Source: Thoreauomyces humboldtii (lineage: Eukaryota > Chytridiomycota > Chytridiomycetes > Spizellomycetales > Powellomycetaceae). Taken from it: DNA of 11,311 nucleotides. The notes beneath the pieces are model-generated. The model was given only the letters and a program-made list of their open reading frames with translations, did not search any database and had not been told where the DNA came from. The stretch's first letter is position 1. Every line of letters begins with the position of its first letter. A program made the translations under genes and the position numbers. The stretch spans positions 1 to 11,311 of the forward strand of contig JADGJA010000751.1 of NCBI GenBank assembly GCA_027596035.1. The letters run 5' to 3'. Below, piece after piece: positions 1 to 7,055 of this stretch.

Positions 1-1468
1 CTCGGCCCCATGTCCTGCGGGTTCTCGGACCCTCGAACCCGGTGCTGTCTCAAGAGCATCGTGAGCGGAACCGCTCTCCCGGCGTACAGTCAGAACTACA
101 CGCTTTGGCAGAACAATCGTTGAGTCGGAGCTTCATAGTTTCCCCCCACAAGTTGTAGTATCCTATTGAATCTTACATACCCCGTTACTGCTGCCGTTGT
201 TTGATGACGACTCCGTTTCAATAGAATAAACATGTCCGTCATTGATGCCCACCCTGACAGGCGACCGCATCGACACACGAGTGGGGATGTCACATGGAGG
301 AGGGAAAATTAACGGAAAATGTTGCTAAGCTACGAACGTTGCCGTCAGGTCCCCGACGTTGGCGTCAACAGCAGCACGTCAACAGCCATTCGGCCTCTAG
401 GTTCCCTTGTACCTGCCGAAAGTACACGTAAGGGATTGGATATTCGCAATCCCGGGGGGTCCTTGAACCCGTCGGTGAACCAGTCATTGCCTTTCCAAGA
501 CCTCGCCTCTACTACTGCGTTGAGCCGCACTCGGGAGATATTTGAGCGGGGAGCAGACAGTTCGTCGCACGACATGGCCAGAAAACGGTGTCGGCTTTTT
601 ACTTGGAGAGTGATGACAGTCACATCGCCGTTCCGGTCGGCATGGCATATGTACTACTGCCGAGGGGGAGGGGACAGCTGGTAGGTACTGCAGCAGAATC
701 TCTCACCTTAGGTGCTCAGAGTCAAAGTGGAAAGAATTTATTGCAAATAGATGATGCTCGCTTCGGTGTGAGGTCCTCGAGGCAGCGAACGCGGTAAAAC
801 TGCGCGGGAAGCTTCTTGGCGGATCCTGGCGTGGCTGGACCAGTGAGAGGCAAGTCATGAGGAATTCACACAAGGCCAGGTAGCAAGAGGAAAACATAAC
901 AAGGATCATAGTCTCGATCCTTCCCCGCTCGCTTGGACCAAGGTCATTTCGTTGTCCCATCGATGTCCTGCGTCGAGGTGCGGCCTATATATGCATTGAC
1001 CAACCAAAGAAGAAGCGATGAGCGCAGGAAATCCGACAGAAGATGAGTCACACATCATCGAAGGCGAGGACATGGCGCTTCACTCGCCGATCATCAACCG
1101 ACGGCAAGCACTCTCATCGCAGTCCAGATGGGCGTCTTCGCGGATGTTTCTAACGATGAAACACCATGCTGCTCTTCCTCCTTTCCTTCCTGTTAAAGCA
1201 GCATCCTTCTCGCTTCATGGTTTTTCAGCGAAGTTGGGGCGTGTCGTTGGTCTTCCTGTTCAGCGTGCCGAGCACATTTCAATGCTTGTGACTTCTTCGT
1301 GAGCCACATGAACTTATTGTTGTCCGCAAAATCATCTTCTGCAAATTAGGAAAAGTCGGATCAAGTAAAAACAGCGCCTCCTTTGCCCGTGCCTATTCTA
1401 ATGAACATGACGAGATCCACTTCGTTCATTTTTCTTCGAACAGCTCGCAAGGTCCTCAACTACCCAGC
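1..1468. other. No recognisable gene; scattered short open frames
   Basis: I recognise no protein, RNA or repeat in this stretch. Open plus-strand frames occur at 319-684 (121 codons from ATG), 588-797 (69 codons, another frame) and 1018-1302 (94 codons from ATG), with comparable open frames opposite on the minus strand. The 319 and 588 frames overlap by about 100 bases and both look moderately protein-like, so they could be one gene with a frameshift or splice. No conserved motif, signal peptide or membrane segment supports either. Treat this as intergenic or decayed sequence until transcript data exist. Confidence 0.5.
986..992 (+). promoter_or_regulatory. TATA-like site
   Basis: TATATAT lies 25 bases before the ATG of the 94-codon open frame at 1018-1302. 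A TATA box normally sets transcription start about 30 bases downstream, which would leave almost no leader before that ATG. The site may therefore serve a later start, or be chance AT-rich sequence. No second promoter element is seen. Confidence 0.15.
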
Positions 1469-2795
1469 ATGTCCCTCGTCACCACACCAACAGACGTTCT
1501 AGACCACATCGTCGACTGTCTCGATAGCATCAAGGACGTTGGTCGTCTCCGAGTCTCCCATCGTCGCCTCCTTAGAGAAATCGACTTGAAGACCATCCTC
1601 CAGCGCAAAGTCAGGGCAGACATCAAGACGGTTTGCAATGAACACGAGCTGAAAGGCGCTCAGGACCGCGCGGAAGGGTTGTTGCATGACCTTGAGAGGG
1701 TTGGTATCAGACACAGGTTCAACACTTGCCGAAGGCCTCCTATGGATTGGGTGGTCAAGCAGATCGACGAGAGGAGTAAACAACGAAGGCTTCCTAGGGA
1801 TTGGGTGGTCAACGAGGTCGACGAGATCGACGAGAGAAGTGAACAGTCACCGCTTTTGCTCTCATACAGACTCAAAGCCTTGGTACCCGGTCCGCCGCCG
1901 CGTAATCTCAAATCGACTCCGCTGCCGGAACGCTTCGCCGAGGCTTTGGACTTGGTCAAACCAGCTGCCGACCATCGAAGTATCTGGCGAGCTACTGTCC
2001 CGCTCTCTCGCGACCGCAAGGAAACCGTGGAGATACATCTCGTCACAGACGAGAAATCCGGCAATTCAGCCAGGAGGAGCAACGAGTCCTCCCATACTGA
2101 ATCGATCATCATGACGGTCGAAGCGCCTGCGTTTGCCGCCATCCTTGGACTACCAGAGGACACAACGAAGGTGCTCATGTACAAATCGGCAGAAGATTCG
2201 TGCGGCGATTCGGGAAACAATTTAGCCCTGCTTTTCGGGCAAAGACAGCATTTCGCACTTTCTCGATTATGCTCGCGACACTCTCGCTGGGATACGCCCT
2301 CGTCAAGACCCACGCTGGACCATCGTGGATCCTGTCCTATCGGCAGTGATGAATGCCTGCTGGCGGTCTATCCCGGGGAGTCGCCCAAGCATAGCCACCG
2401 TCGCGAAGGTCCTCCAGGGACAGAGTGCTGTCCAGTATCTCGGCGACGACCCTGAACTCGTGCAGCAAGCTCAGAGGGCTACCGAGGCTGCCGCAGTCCG
2501 AAAACGACAAGACGACGCAGAAACCGAAGCCAAGAAACGACGAGATGAGGAGGATGCCGCGGCAAAAAAGAGACGCCACGACGCTGATGCTGCAGCAGGC
2601 AGCGTGAAGCCGATGACGCAGCCGCAGCCGCCAGAAGACAACGCGAACTCGACGAAGCAGTCCGAAAACGACAAGACGACGCGGAGTGTGGCACACCTAA
2701 AAAACAAAGAGCGTTCGCAAAGCCACGAAAACGACGACGAAAGCGACGAGGGAGAGAGGCGTTTGTGGCGACACAACGATTGTGTCCCTATCTAA
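1469..2795 (+). CDS. F-box-like protein with kinase C-lobe end and coiled-coil tail; probably broken
   Basis: The start is ATG 1469, with A at -3. Residues 6-40 resemble an F-box (TPTDVLDHIVDCL, then a VGRLRVSHRRL-like segment), which would bind Skp1 in a ubiquitin ligase. Residues 88-126 are a tandem repeat. Removing a 55-bp intron (2171-2225) joins phase 0 to a second frame. Its residues 240-302 resemble the end of a tyrosine-kinase-like domain: an LAGIRP segment, then M-N-A-C-W, then P-G-S-R-P-S, the usual CW...P..RP signature of subdomain XI. No glycine loop, VAxK lysine, HRD or DFG is seen, so there is no complete kinase. Residues 311-360 are an Ala/Lys/Arg/Asp-rich coiled coil with KKRR clusters. 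After about 2598 the coiled-coil pattern continues in another frame, suggesting an indel. As read to TAA 2793-2795 the product is about 423 residues. The F-box call is tentative; the kinase signature is firmer. Confidence 0.5.
1730..1846 (+). repeat. In-frame tandem repeat, 54 + 63 bp
   Basis: Copy 1 is 1730-1783 (54 bp) and copy 2 is 1784-1846 (63 bp). Both encode R-R-x-P-x-D-W-V-V, then an IDERS(K/E)Q end. Copy 2 carries an extra 9 bp, itself a small duplication (EVDEIDER against QIDER). Both lengths are multiples of three, so the frame is kept, which supports this stretch being translated. It adds an acidic and basic helical segment between the F-box-like and kinase-like parts. Confidence 0.8.
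2171..2225 (+). other. Probable 55-bp intron
   Basis: GTGCTCATG at 2171 and AACAATTTAG ending at 2225 bound a 55-bp stretch. Its removal joins the upstream frame in phase 0 to the frame carrying the kinase-like CW/RP motif. Without removal the upstream frame runs on to 2455 and loses that motif, while the downstream frame has a stop at 2223-2225. The donor is not a strong consensus and the acceptor has little pyrimidine before it. An old frameshift is therefore the alternative explanation. Confidence 0.4.
2493..2682 (+). repeat. 26-bp direct repeat (2493-2518 and 2657-2682)
   Basis: Two identical 26-bp copies begin GCAGTCCGAAAACG. They are 164 bp apart, which is not a multiple of three. Copy 1 is read in the main frame as AVRKRQDDA; copy 2 in that frame is read differently (QSENDKTT). 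In the frame one base earlier, copy 2 again reads AVRKRQDDA and is preceded by more coiled-coil-like sequence (QREADDAAAAARRQRELDE). This supports an indel between the copies, near 2590-2606. Confidence 0.85.
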
Positions 2796-2820
2796 GCCCA
2801 CGGTGTCCCTATCTAAGCCC
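2782..2820 (+). repeat. 18-bp duplication at 21-bp period, joining gene end to tRNA start
   Basis: GTGTCCCTATCTAAGCCC occurs at 2782-2799 and again at 2803-2820. The TAA stop of the upstream gene (2793-2795) lies in copy 1. The first four bases of the tRNA (GCCC, 2817-2820) are the end of copy 2. The 5' edge of the tRNA gene was therefore copied upstream. Confidence 0.9.
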
Positions 2821-2889
2821 TTATAGCAAAGCGGTCAATGCGTCTCCCTTGTAAGGAGAAGGTCCCAGGTTCAAATCCTGGTGGGGGTA
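2817..2889 (+). tRNA. tRNA-Thr (anticodon UGU)
   Basis: A 73-base cloverleaf folds cleanly. The acceptor stem is 2817-2823 with 2882-2888, including three G-U pairs, and the discriminator is A2889. The D arm begins at 2826. The anticodon stem is 2843-2847 with 2855-2859, around loop CTTGTAA, so the anticodon is TGT at 2850-2852 and reads threonine ACA codons. The T stem CCAGG/CCTGG surrounds loop TTCAAAT. Box A (TAGCAAAGCGG, 2824-2834) and box B (GGTTCAAATCC, 2868-2878) match the internal RNA polymerase III promoter. There is no intron and no encoded CCA, as expected for a eukaryotic nuclear gene. Confidence 0.95.
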
Positions 2890-2902
2890 CGTAGCTGATT
2901 CC

Positions 2903-2906
2903 TTTT
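2903..2906 (+). terminator. RNA polymerase III T-run terminator
   Basis: A TTTT run lies 14 bases after the tRNA end, with a second at 2909-2912. Four or more T residues on the coding strand stop RNA polymerase III, so either run could end the tRNA-Thr transcript. Confidence 0.7.
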
Positions 2907-2912
2907 GCTTTT

Positions 2913-3103
2913 CCCACGCTTGCCCAGGGGCGTTCGCTCAACCCTAGCTCCGTGGGGAGTCCGGACCTAATCTCCAGGGCATCTGCAAGATCTCAACGCA
3001 CACGCACAGGGCGATTCGCTTTTGTTTCACCTCTCTCGTCCCGGCTCTCTATCCCTCTCTCTCATGTCGTGCGTGGACTGTGCGGCTGCTGATCATGGTT
3101 TAG
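2913..3103. other. Spacer with pyrimidine-rich stretch
   Basis: I see no gene here. 3028-3064 is pyrimidine-rich (TCACCTCTCTC, then CTCTATCCCTCTCTCTC). It ends shortly before a TTTAG at 3099-3103 that opens the next frame, so it could be a splice-acceptor region or simply low-complexity DNA. Confidence 0.3.
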
Positions 3104-3385
3104 TCGACATTCAGGAAAATCGTTCGTCTATACAGTGGTCCCGCTCCATCGGCTTTCCCACCCTCTCAGAACTCGCAACCAACCTACCGTGAACAAGTGT
3201 CTTCGCCCAGGAGGCATCGTGCACATCTTTCCGTATATGCGGTCGTTTACGAAAAATCGACACGAACGCACGTTGTTGCAACGATGGAATCTCTTGCCCC
3301 ATTCGAGTCGTCGTTGCTGAATTCCGAAAGACCCGACAGACTGTCCGTGACCGTTGGTGTTCAAGCACGAGTTTTTCGAGGGTGA
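3104..3385 (+). CDS. Unassigned open frame, possible terminal exon
   Basis: The frame is open for 93 codons, from just after TTTAG (3099-3103) to TGA 3383-3385. It has no early ATG, so it would have to be a 3' exon using that AG as acceptor; a GTG occurs at 3197. The deduced peptide is basic and serine-rich in its first half (PSQNSQPTYRE, then RRHRAH) and more mixed later. I recognise no family. A 94-codon frame with its own ATG lies opposite at 3111-3395 on the minus strand and could equally be the coding one. Confidence 0.2.
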   Translation, partial: STFRKIVRLYSGPAPSAFPPSQNSQPTYREQVSSPRRHRAHLSVYAVVYEKSTRTHVVATMESLAPFESSLLNSERPDRLSVTVGVQARVFRG

Positions 3386-3454
3386 CAGAACCCATCTTCT
3401 CCTCGGTCCCTGAGCTAGCCGGGGCTGCTTCTCACTAACTTGCCGGAACAATAA

Positions 3455-4057
3455 TTAAAGCACACGGGGCCTTCTCTCGCTTGTTCGCTTTTTTCAGCGA
3501 TACCAAGGACTAGGTATTCCCCAATTCCTGTCTCACGTACCTCTGACGCAAATAACGTCACAGAAACCTTCCGGCATTGCGGCATGCAGACCTCCACTCC
3601 AACATTGTCTGCATCGACACCGAACAAGAGAGATCTACTATACTGCATGACTCAAGTGGACAGAAGCTACGGTATGTATATCTCCATGCAGAGAGACAAG
3701 GAGACGAAGAGACGGGTATTTGCAAAGGTACGTTACCCAGTTATGGAGGATAGGCAAGGTGGAACAGCAACTTGGAGGGTCACTGAGTGTCGCAGTCGGA
3801 CACTGGACACCGGCGGGGACCCCGGACAACGGCTGCGACATGTCCGGATCCGCGGGGACGCTGGCTGGGACACCGGATACCGGTTGCGACACCGGTTGGG
3901 ACACCGGGCGCCAGCTGGAACACCGGCTGGAACACCGGCTGCGACACCGATTCAACAACGTCTCGGGATTCCACCTCCGACAACGACGCGACGAAAGCGA
4001 TTCCAGAAGCTTGCAGAAAATGCAGAGGAAAGGCGGGAGGATCACAGACGCACCTGA
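3455..4057 (+). CDS. Unassigned open frame running into the minisatellite
   Basis: The frame is open for 200 codons after a TAA at 3452-3454, with its first ATG at 3584. Residues before about 3790 look protein-like (a TSDANNVTETFRHCG segment). From about 3796 the frame reads the CACCGG minisatellite as GTPAGTPAATP-like repeats, then a basic tail. No domain is recognised. A 77-codon minus-strand frame at 3415-3648, with ATG near 3648, looks equally convincing. The minisatellite itself keeps several frames open, which inflates apparent length. Strand is uncertain. Confidence 0.2.
   Translation, partial: LKHTGPSLACSLFSAIPRTRYSPIPVSRTSDANNVTETFRHCGMQTSTPTLSASTPNKRDLLYCMTQVDRSYGMYISMQRDKETKRRVFAKVRYPVMEDRQGGTATWRVTECRSRTLDTGGDPGQRLRHVRIRGDAGWDTGYRLRHRLGHRAPAGTPAGTPAATPIQQRLGIPPPTTTRRKRFQKLAENAEERREDHRRT
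3796..3951 (+). repeat. CACCGG minisatellite, block 1
   Basis: Imperfect copies of a 12-bp unit, consensus CACCGGCTGGGA, with a variant CACCGGTTGCGA and some longer spacers; the densest part is 3868-3951. Twelve bases equal four codons, so each frame gives a four-residue repeat (DTGW, HRLE or AGTP forward, PVSQ in reverse) with no stop. This explains the long overlapping open frames on both strands. Confidence 0.85.
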
Positions 4058-4131
4058 GCGCGGATCGAGGGCAACCGGATCTCTCTTGACACATATCGAC
4101 TCCACATGGAGACCATGTTCCTGTGGATGTC

Positions 4132-4154
4132 GGGTTAGGGTTAGGGTTAGGGTT
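4132..4154 (+). repeat. Interstitial telomere-type repeat
   Basis: A perfect (GGGTTA)3GGGTT tract of 23 bp. TTAGGG is the telomere repeat of most fungi, animals and several protists. Here it sits inside the chromosome, between the two minisatellite blocks and about 200 bp before the nuclease-like fragment. Such tracts usually mark a healed break, a former chromosome end, or telomerase or telomere sequence captured during repair. Confidence 0.9.
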
Positions 4155-4170
4155 CGGTGCAAGACCTTGT

Positions 4171-4233
4171 CGGACACCGGCTGGGACACCAGACACCGGT
4201 TGCGATACCGGACACCGGCTGGGACACCGGCTG
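4171..4233 (+). repeat. CACCGG minisatellite, block 2
   Basis: Same unit as block 1. CGGACACCGGCTGGGACACC occurs at 4171-4190 and again at 4208-4227, with diverged CACCGGTTGCGA copies between. It lies 17 bp downstream of the telomere-type tract. Confidence 0.85.
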
Positions 4234-4389
4234 TCAGGATGTCGAGGAAGGATAGTTAGGGGGACCGGGAACGCGGCTGCCAGCAAATTACCTTACAGGA
4301 GAGAGAACGGAGAGCACAAGATCTGAATGATCTGGTCACCCCGTCTTCAAATGGATCAAGGAGCGTTTGGGGATTGCATTCATTTTCAG

Positions 4390-4441
4390 GTAAACATCAC
4401 GATCTTGTTCATCAAAGGGGGCTGTCTGACTTTGAGAGCAG
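4390..4441 (+). other. Probable 52-bp intron
   Basis: GTAAAC donor at 4390 and GAGAGCAG acceptor ending at 4441. Removal joins a frame opened by ATG 4327 to the nuclease-like frame at 4442 in phase 0. Confidence 0.4.
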
Positions 4442-4768
4442 GTGGAACATGGTCCTCGCCTCACTGACTTTTATGCTGCTGGAGATAACGCGCACGCCAA
4501 GGAACGTCAGAAAGCGTATCCTTTGAAGCAAAAATCAGAGGCCAAACAGATTGAAGCCATGAAGAACAAGTTCAGTCGAGGGATGCAGAAAGCCTTCACC
4601 ATTGTGCTGGGAGACTGGAGCGAAGGACACATTGCAAAATTCCTGACATCGTCAAAGACATCTGGTTGGCGCAAGATGTTCACGGCAGCAAAGATCCCCT
4701 GGTGAGTATCTAATCAATGCTCCTATGCAGGACGGGAAACGGTAACGCCAAAGATCGGGAGATGGCAA

Positions 4769-4824
4769 AGGACGGGAGACGGCTTCGGAGCGGCGAAGGA
4801 CGGTGACGGCTTCAGCTCGGCCAA
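4769..4824 (+). repeat. Imperfect 28-bp tandem repeat
   Basis: Two imperfect 28-bp units, 4769-4796 and 4797-4824, both of form AGGACGG then GACGGCTTC. Two weaker related units (GACGGGAAACGG, GATCGGGAGATGG) lie upstream at 4731-4768. The array interrupts the nuclease-like frame where its zinc finger would be expected. Confidence 0.6.
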
Positions 4825-4990
4825 GCACGCTATGAGGTTTCTATTGCGAGCTTCACAGATATCGATGCGGCTTCCAAGCTTCGCGCGAGACATTTTGGAC
4901 GTGCCAGGAACCGCTCACTCGGAGCTAAATTCTCTTCCGGTTCACGGCTCAAGGACCAAGGGGACTGTAGCCATGAACAATATTGACCCG

Positions 4991-5037
4991 GTAAGTTGAT
5001 GTCGTAAACTAGTAACTCAAAGTCCTGCGGTCGGCAG
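4991..5037 (+). other. Probable 47-bp intron
   Basis: A consensus GTAAGT donor follows GACCCG at 4990, and GGTCGGCAG ends at 5037, with TAACT-like branch sequence near 5012. Splicing is phase 0 and adds 11 codons before TAA 5071-5073. This is the best splice pair in the window. Confidence 0.45.
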
Positions 5038-5073
5038 AAAATCGCCCCCGCGCTTGATACCCGACCTGCATAA

Positions 5074-5406
5074 AATCAACCGCCGAAAGCCCCGAAACAG
5101 CAAGAAGGAAGTTACAGACGTCAGCTCGTAGCAGCTGCGATTTTCACCAAAGCAGAAGCAGCCCTGGCATTCCCTCATCCGCGCGAACACGCCGAGTGTT
5201 GAGATCCGGCTCGAAGAACAGGACGAGTAGCTAGCTGTTCAAGGAGTCGCGGGACCTCACTCACGACGGACTTCCGCGTCCCGTCCCCAAGGAGTCTTAC
5301 AAGTGTCCTGTTGCCCATCACCTGGGTTCTGTGACGGAAGATTAGACACGAGGTCACTGGTTCTCGCAAGCTTCCACTGTATCGCCCCAGACAAAGTCCC
5401 CCAGGA
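5074..5406. other. No feature recognised
   Basis: No gene, RNA or repeat is supported here. Minus-strand open frames (5175-5492 and 5257-5535) cross it but show no recognisable motif and overlap each other. Confidence 0.4.
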
Positions 5407-5409
5407 TGA

Positions 5410-6027
5410 GGAGTACGAGGATGCGAAGGCTGCGCGGATATCATCACCATCACCGCCATTACCGGCATGAGCATTGGCACCAAGTACAGCATTCCAGGAG
5501 CGGATCATCCCTCGAGCGGAAGATATCGTCGTCAATCGGTCCAGAATGCCTATTTACACCTTCTACTCCAAGGACTCCCTATACCCCATCGGGCACATGG
5601 ACTTGGAACATAAGCCAACTTCCCTGCAGCTGAGCGATTGGATGAGCATGTGCTGGTGAATGACCAAGCCCGCTCCTTCGCTTGCGAAAATGATCTGGAT
5701 ACGGACTGCGAGGTTGTTCTGGACCTTTTCGACGTCGAACTCGGGCCTCTGCCGCTCCCTTGTTCCAGCTGTTGGCACTAGCTCTGTGTCGACTCCGGCC
5801 AGCAGTCTTAGCGTGTCTGAGCCGAATGCACCAGAGGCCCCACCTTCTCTCAAACGGCGAAAAGCAACCTCCTCGCGCGCATCTTGAGTTTGACAGGTCT
5901 GGACAACCCCTACAGCGTAGCGATCACGTCCGCCACCGGCTCTGAGATCCTCTCGGTCACCGGGGTCGACGTCGAGATGGCCATGCGGCTCTGGCACAGA
6001 TCGAAAGTACCAGTGGAACCTGGATGA
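5410..6027 (+). pseudogene. Broken unassigned coding region in alternating frames
   Basis: Three protein-like stretches alternate between two plus frames. The first (about 5410-5610) reads DIITITAITGMSIGTKYSIP. The second (5474-5656) reads SRMPIYTFYSKDSLYPIGHM. The first frame resumes near 5640 (LDEHVLVNDQARSFACE, then DTDCEVVLDLFDVELGPL). That frame meets stops at 5779-5781, 5809-5811 and 5818-5820. A 66-bp GT-AG intron at 5771-5836 would remove them and continue to LDNPYSVAITSATG, ending at TGA 6025-6027. Alternatively a Ser/Pro-rich stretch with LKRRK in the other frame (5760-5887) belongs to the protein. The minus-strand frame 5563-6042 looks like a shadow. I do not recognise the family. 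Confidence 0.25.
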
Positions 6028-6235
6028 AACGGAAGGCTTCAAGTGAGTACAAGCGGAGGGAAAGACGGAGATCCAAGCCTCTGATACTTCAGGGCTTTCC
6101 TTTCCTTGACGAGGACCCCGCGAACGTGATCAGAAGCGAGATCGTAGTGACTTCCAATACCTTCTCAAGACCGCGTGCCTTGTTCGCGACCAAGGCTGTG
6201 TCATTACAGGAGCGGATCATCCCTTGAGCGGAAGA
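5491..6235 (+). repeat. 33-bp direct repeat (5491-5523 and 6203-6235)
   Basis: The two copies differ at two positions and share the core GGAGCGGATCATCCCT. They lie 712 bp apart. Both can be read as (P/T)GADHP(S/L)SGR on the plus strand. Looser similarity continues just upstream (ACCAAG, then CATT). They could be a duplicated coding motif, or the ends of an inserted piece. Confidence 0.8.
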
Positions 6236-6481
6236 GAATGTATAGAGGAAAACTGACGACAACGAGAAGTAGAGCAAGAAGCTGGTCAAGTGAACATACA
6301 GTTTTGACTCGGAACGCCATTCAATATCACGCGCAAATTGGACCCCGGTCCATTCCACTGTCAGACAGACGACGATATCATACCCAACGCACTGGCTTGG
6401 AGGGTGTCCCATCCACTGAAGCGCGACAAAGCGCACATCTTGTCGCCGGTTACCGAAGCGCGGACTAAAGGAAGGAGAATG
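6110..6481 (+). pseudogene. Possible HNH endonuclease-like fragment
   Basis: One frame, open 6110-6253, encodes DFQYLLKTACLVRDQGCVITG. The same frame, open again 6308-6481 after stops at 6254 and 6305, encodes LKRDKAHILSPVTEA. The pattern RDxxC(V)xTG, followed some 70-80 residues later by AHIxxP, is that of the fungal HNH_2-type domain. There the cysteine and AHI histidine belong to the metal and active-site core. The usual acidic residue before AHI and the final part of the motif are not seen. A GT-AG pair at 6240-6301 exists but shifts the frame. An overlapping minus-strand frame of 179 codons (6089-6628) is the main competitor. Confidence 0.3.
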
Positions 6482-6484
6482 TGA

Positions 6485-6752
6485 CCAGCGGTCGGTTAGC
6501 TGGCAGAATGGAATCCCCGTCAAGACTTCCACATCCGCTTCCTTCAGAACAAGGGGCAATGACCCTTGATACTTTGGAACTTCCCGGACCACCGGCTGCT
6601 CGTTTGTTTCCTTAGCCACAATATCCATTCGAGTATCACGCCAGCATGCTTCTTGCCCGGGTCATGTACTACATGTGATATGCTTTCTGCAGCTTTCGTG
6701 CTGCCTCCGTATATATATTCTTCCCCATCTTTCCTCGCATGGGTTTTGGTAA
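6485..6752. other. No gene recognised; AT-rich TATA-like stretch
   Basis: Overlapping short frames on both strands, none recognisable. TATATATATT at 6710-6719 could act as a TATA element for something downstream, but no start codon is convincingly placed. Confidence 0.3.
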
Positions 6753-7055
6753 CTTGAGTTTGCATCCTTTGTATCCTTTTTAGCTTCTTCCCCCGATCTC
6801 GCAGTACTGAGTCGAGAAAGCGTATACGAGGGCTCCTACGAAAACACTGTTTCCACGCGACTCGTGAGCTTCAAGCCTTCTCCAACCGTCGAGACCCTGG
6901 CTACCGAGGAATTCTGGAGTACCACAGTGGACAACAGCTTTCTTATCGTTTCCACCGGAGCATGCCACAGAGGTACAATCCGGAACAAGTGTGAAAGCAC
7001 GACAACTTACGAACCCAAGCATTGTCATATCACCGTCACAACTCGGTGTCACTAA
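6753..7055 (+). CDS. Unassigned open frame, possible exon
   Basis: Open for 100 codons between TAA 6750-6752 and TAA 7053-7055, with no early ATG. A pyrimidine-rich run ending CTCGCAG at 6805 could be a splice acceptor inside it. The peptide looks protein-like (SRESVYEGSYENTVSTRL, then PTVETLATEEFW) and is rich in Thr/Ser, with two Cys near the end. No family is recognised. A 90-codon minus-strand frame with ATG (6780-7052) overlaps it. Another plus frame (6991-7278) continues afterwards. Confidence 0.2.
   Translation, partial: LEFASFVSFLASSPDLAVLSRESVYEGSYENTVSTRLVSFKPSPTVETLATEEFWSTTVDNSFLIVSTGACHRGTIRNKCESTTTYEPKHCHITVTTRCH

Larger units (their letters stand above)
4327..5073 (+). pseudogene. 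Fanzor/TnpB-like nuclease fragment (RuvC-II region)
   Basis: Exon-like sequence at 4327-4389 and 4442-4701 encodes LTDFY, then a KQKSEAKQIEAMKNKF helix, then FTIVLGDWS followed by K-T-S-G-W-R-K-M-F. This order (fY, a basic helix with SE/KQI, hydrophobic strand plus GDWS, then G.R+.f) resembles the stretch before the zinc finger in eukaryotic TnpB homologues (Fanzor), RNA-guided DNA nucleases of mobile elements. A TGA follows at 4703, overlapping a GTGAGT donor. Past it, the same frame reads SNQCSY, a possible half zinc finger, and later an HGSRTKGTVAMNNI segment that may be a worn RuvC-III. Splicing at 4991-5037 ends the frame at TAA 5071-5073. The expected E-x-x-T-S-x-x-C block, RuvC-I and most of the N-terminus are not seen. 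A competing frame (4260-4519) is also open. Recognition is from memory of family patterns only. Confidence 0.4.

Noticed and set aside
225..230. AATAAA polyadenylation signal
   Set aside because: No gene with an end nearby on the plus strand supports it.
2471..2776. Minus-strand Ser/Arg/Phe-rich open frames
   Set aside because: Antisense shadows of the Ala/Lys/Arg-rich coiled-coil tail.
3780..4235. CRISPR-like array
   Set aside because: Units are 12 bp, contiguous and degenerate, with no unique spacers; it is a minisatellite.
3638..4286. Two minus-strand frames of 183 and 168 codons with PVSQ repeats
   Set aside because: Length comes from the 12-bp minisatellite, which lacks stops in these frames.
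4702..4730. 29-bp intron GTGAGT...ATGCAG
   Set aside because: Donor and acceptor look good, but 29 bp is very short and removal leads quickly to a stop; longer acceptors at 4770 or 4815 keep the frame but are weaker or unproven.
5563..6042. 159-codon minus-strand open frame
   Set aside because: Its plus-strand complement carries more natural protein sequence, so it is read as a shadow.
6089..6628. 179-codon minus-strand open frame with ATG
   Set aside because: No recognisable motif, and it overlaps the plus-strand HNH-like halves; kept only as a competitor.
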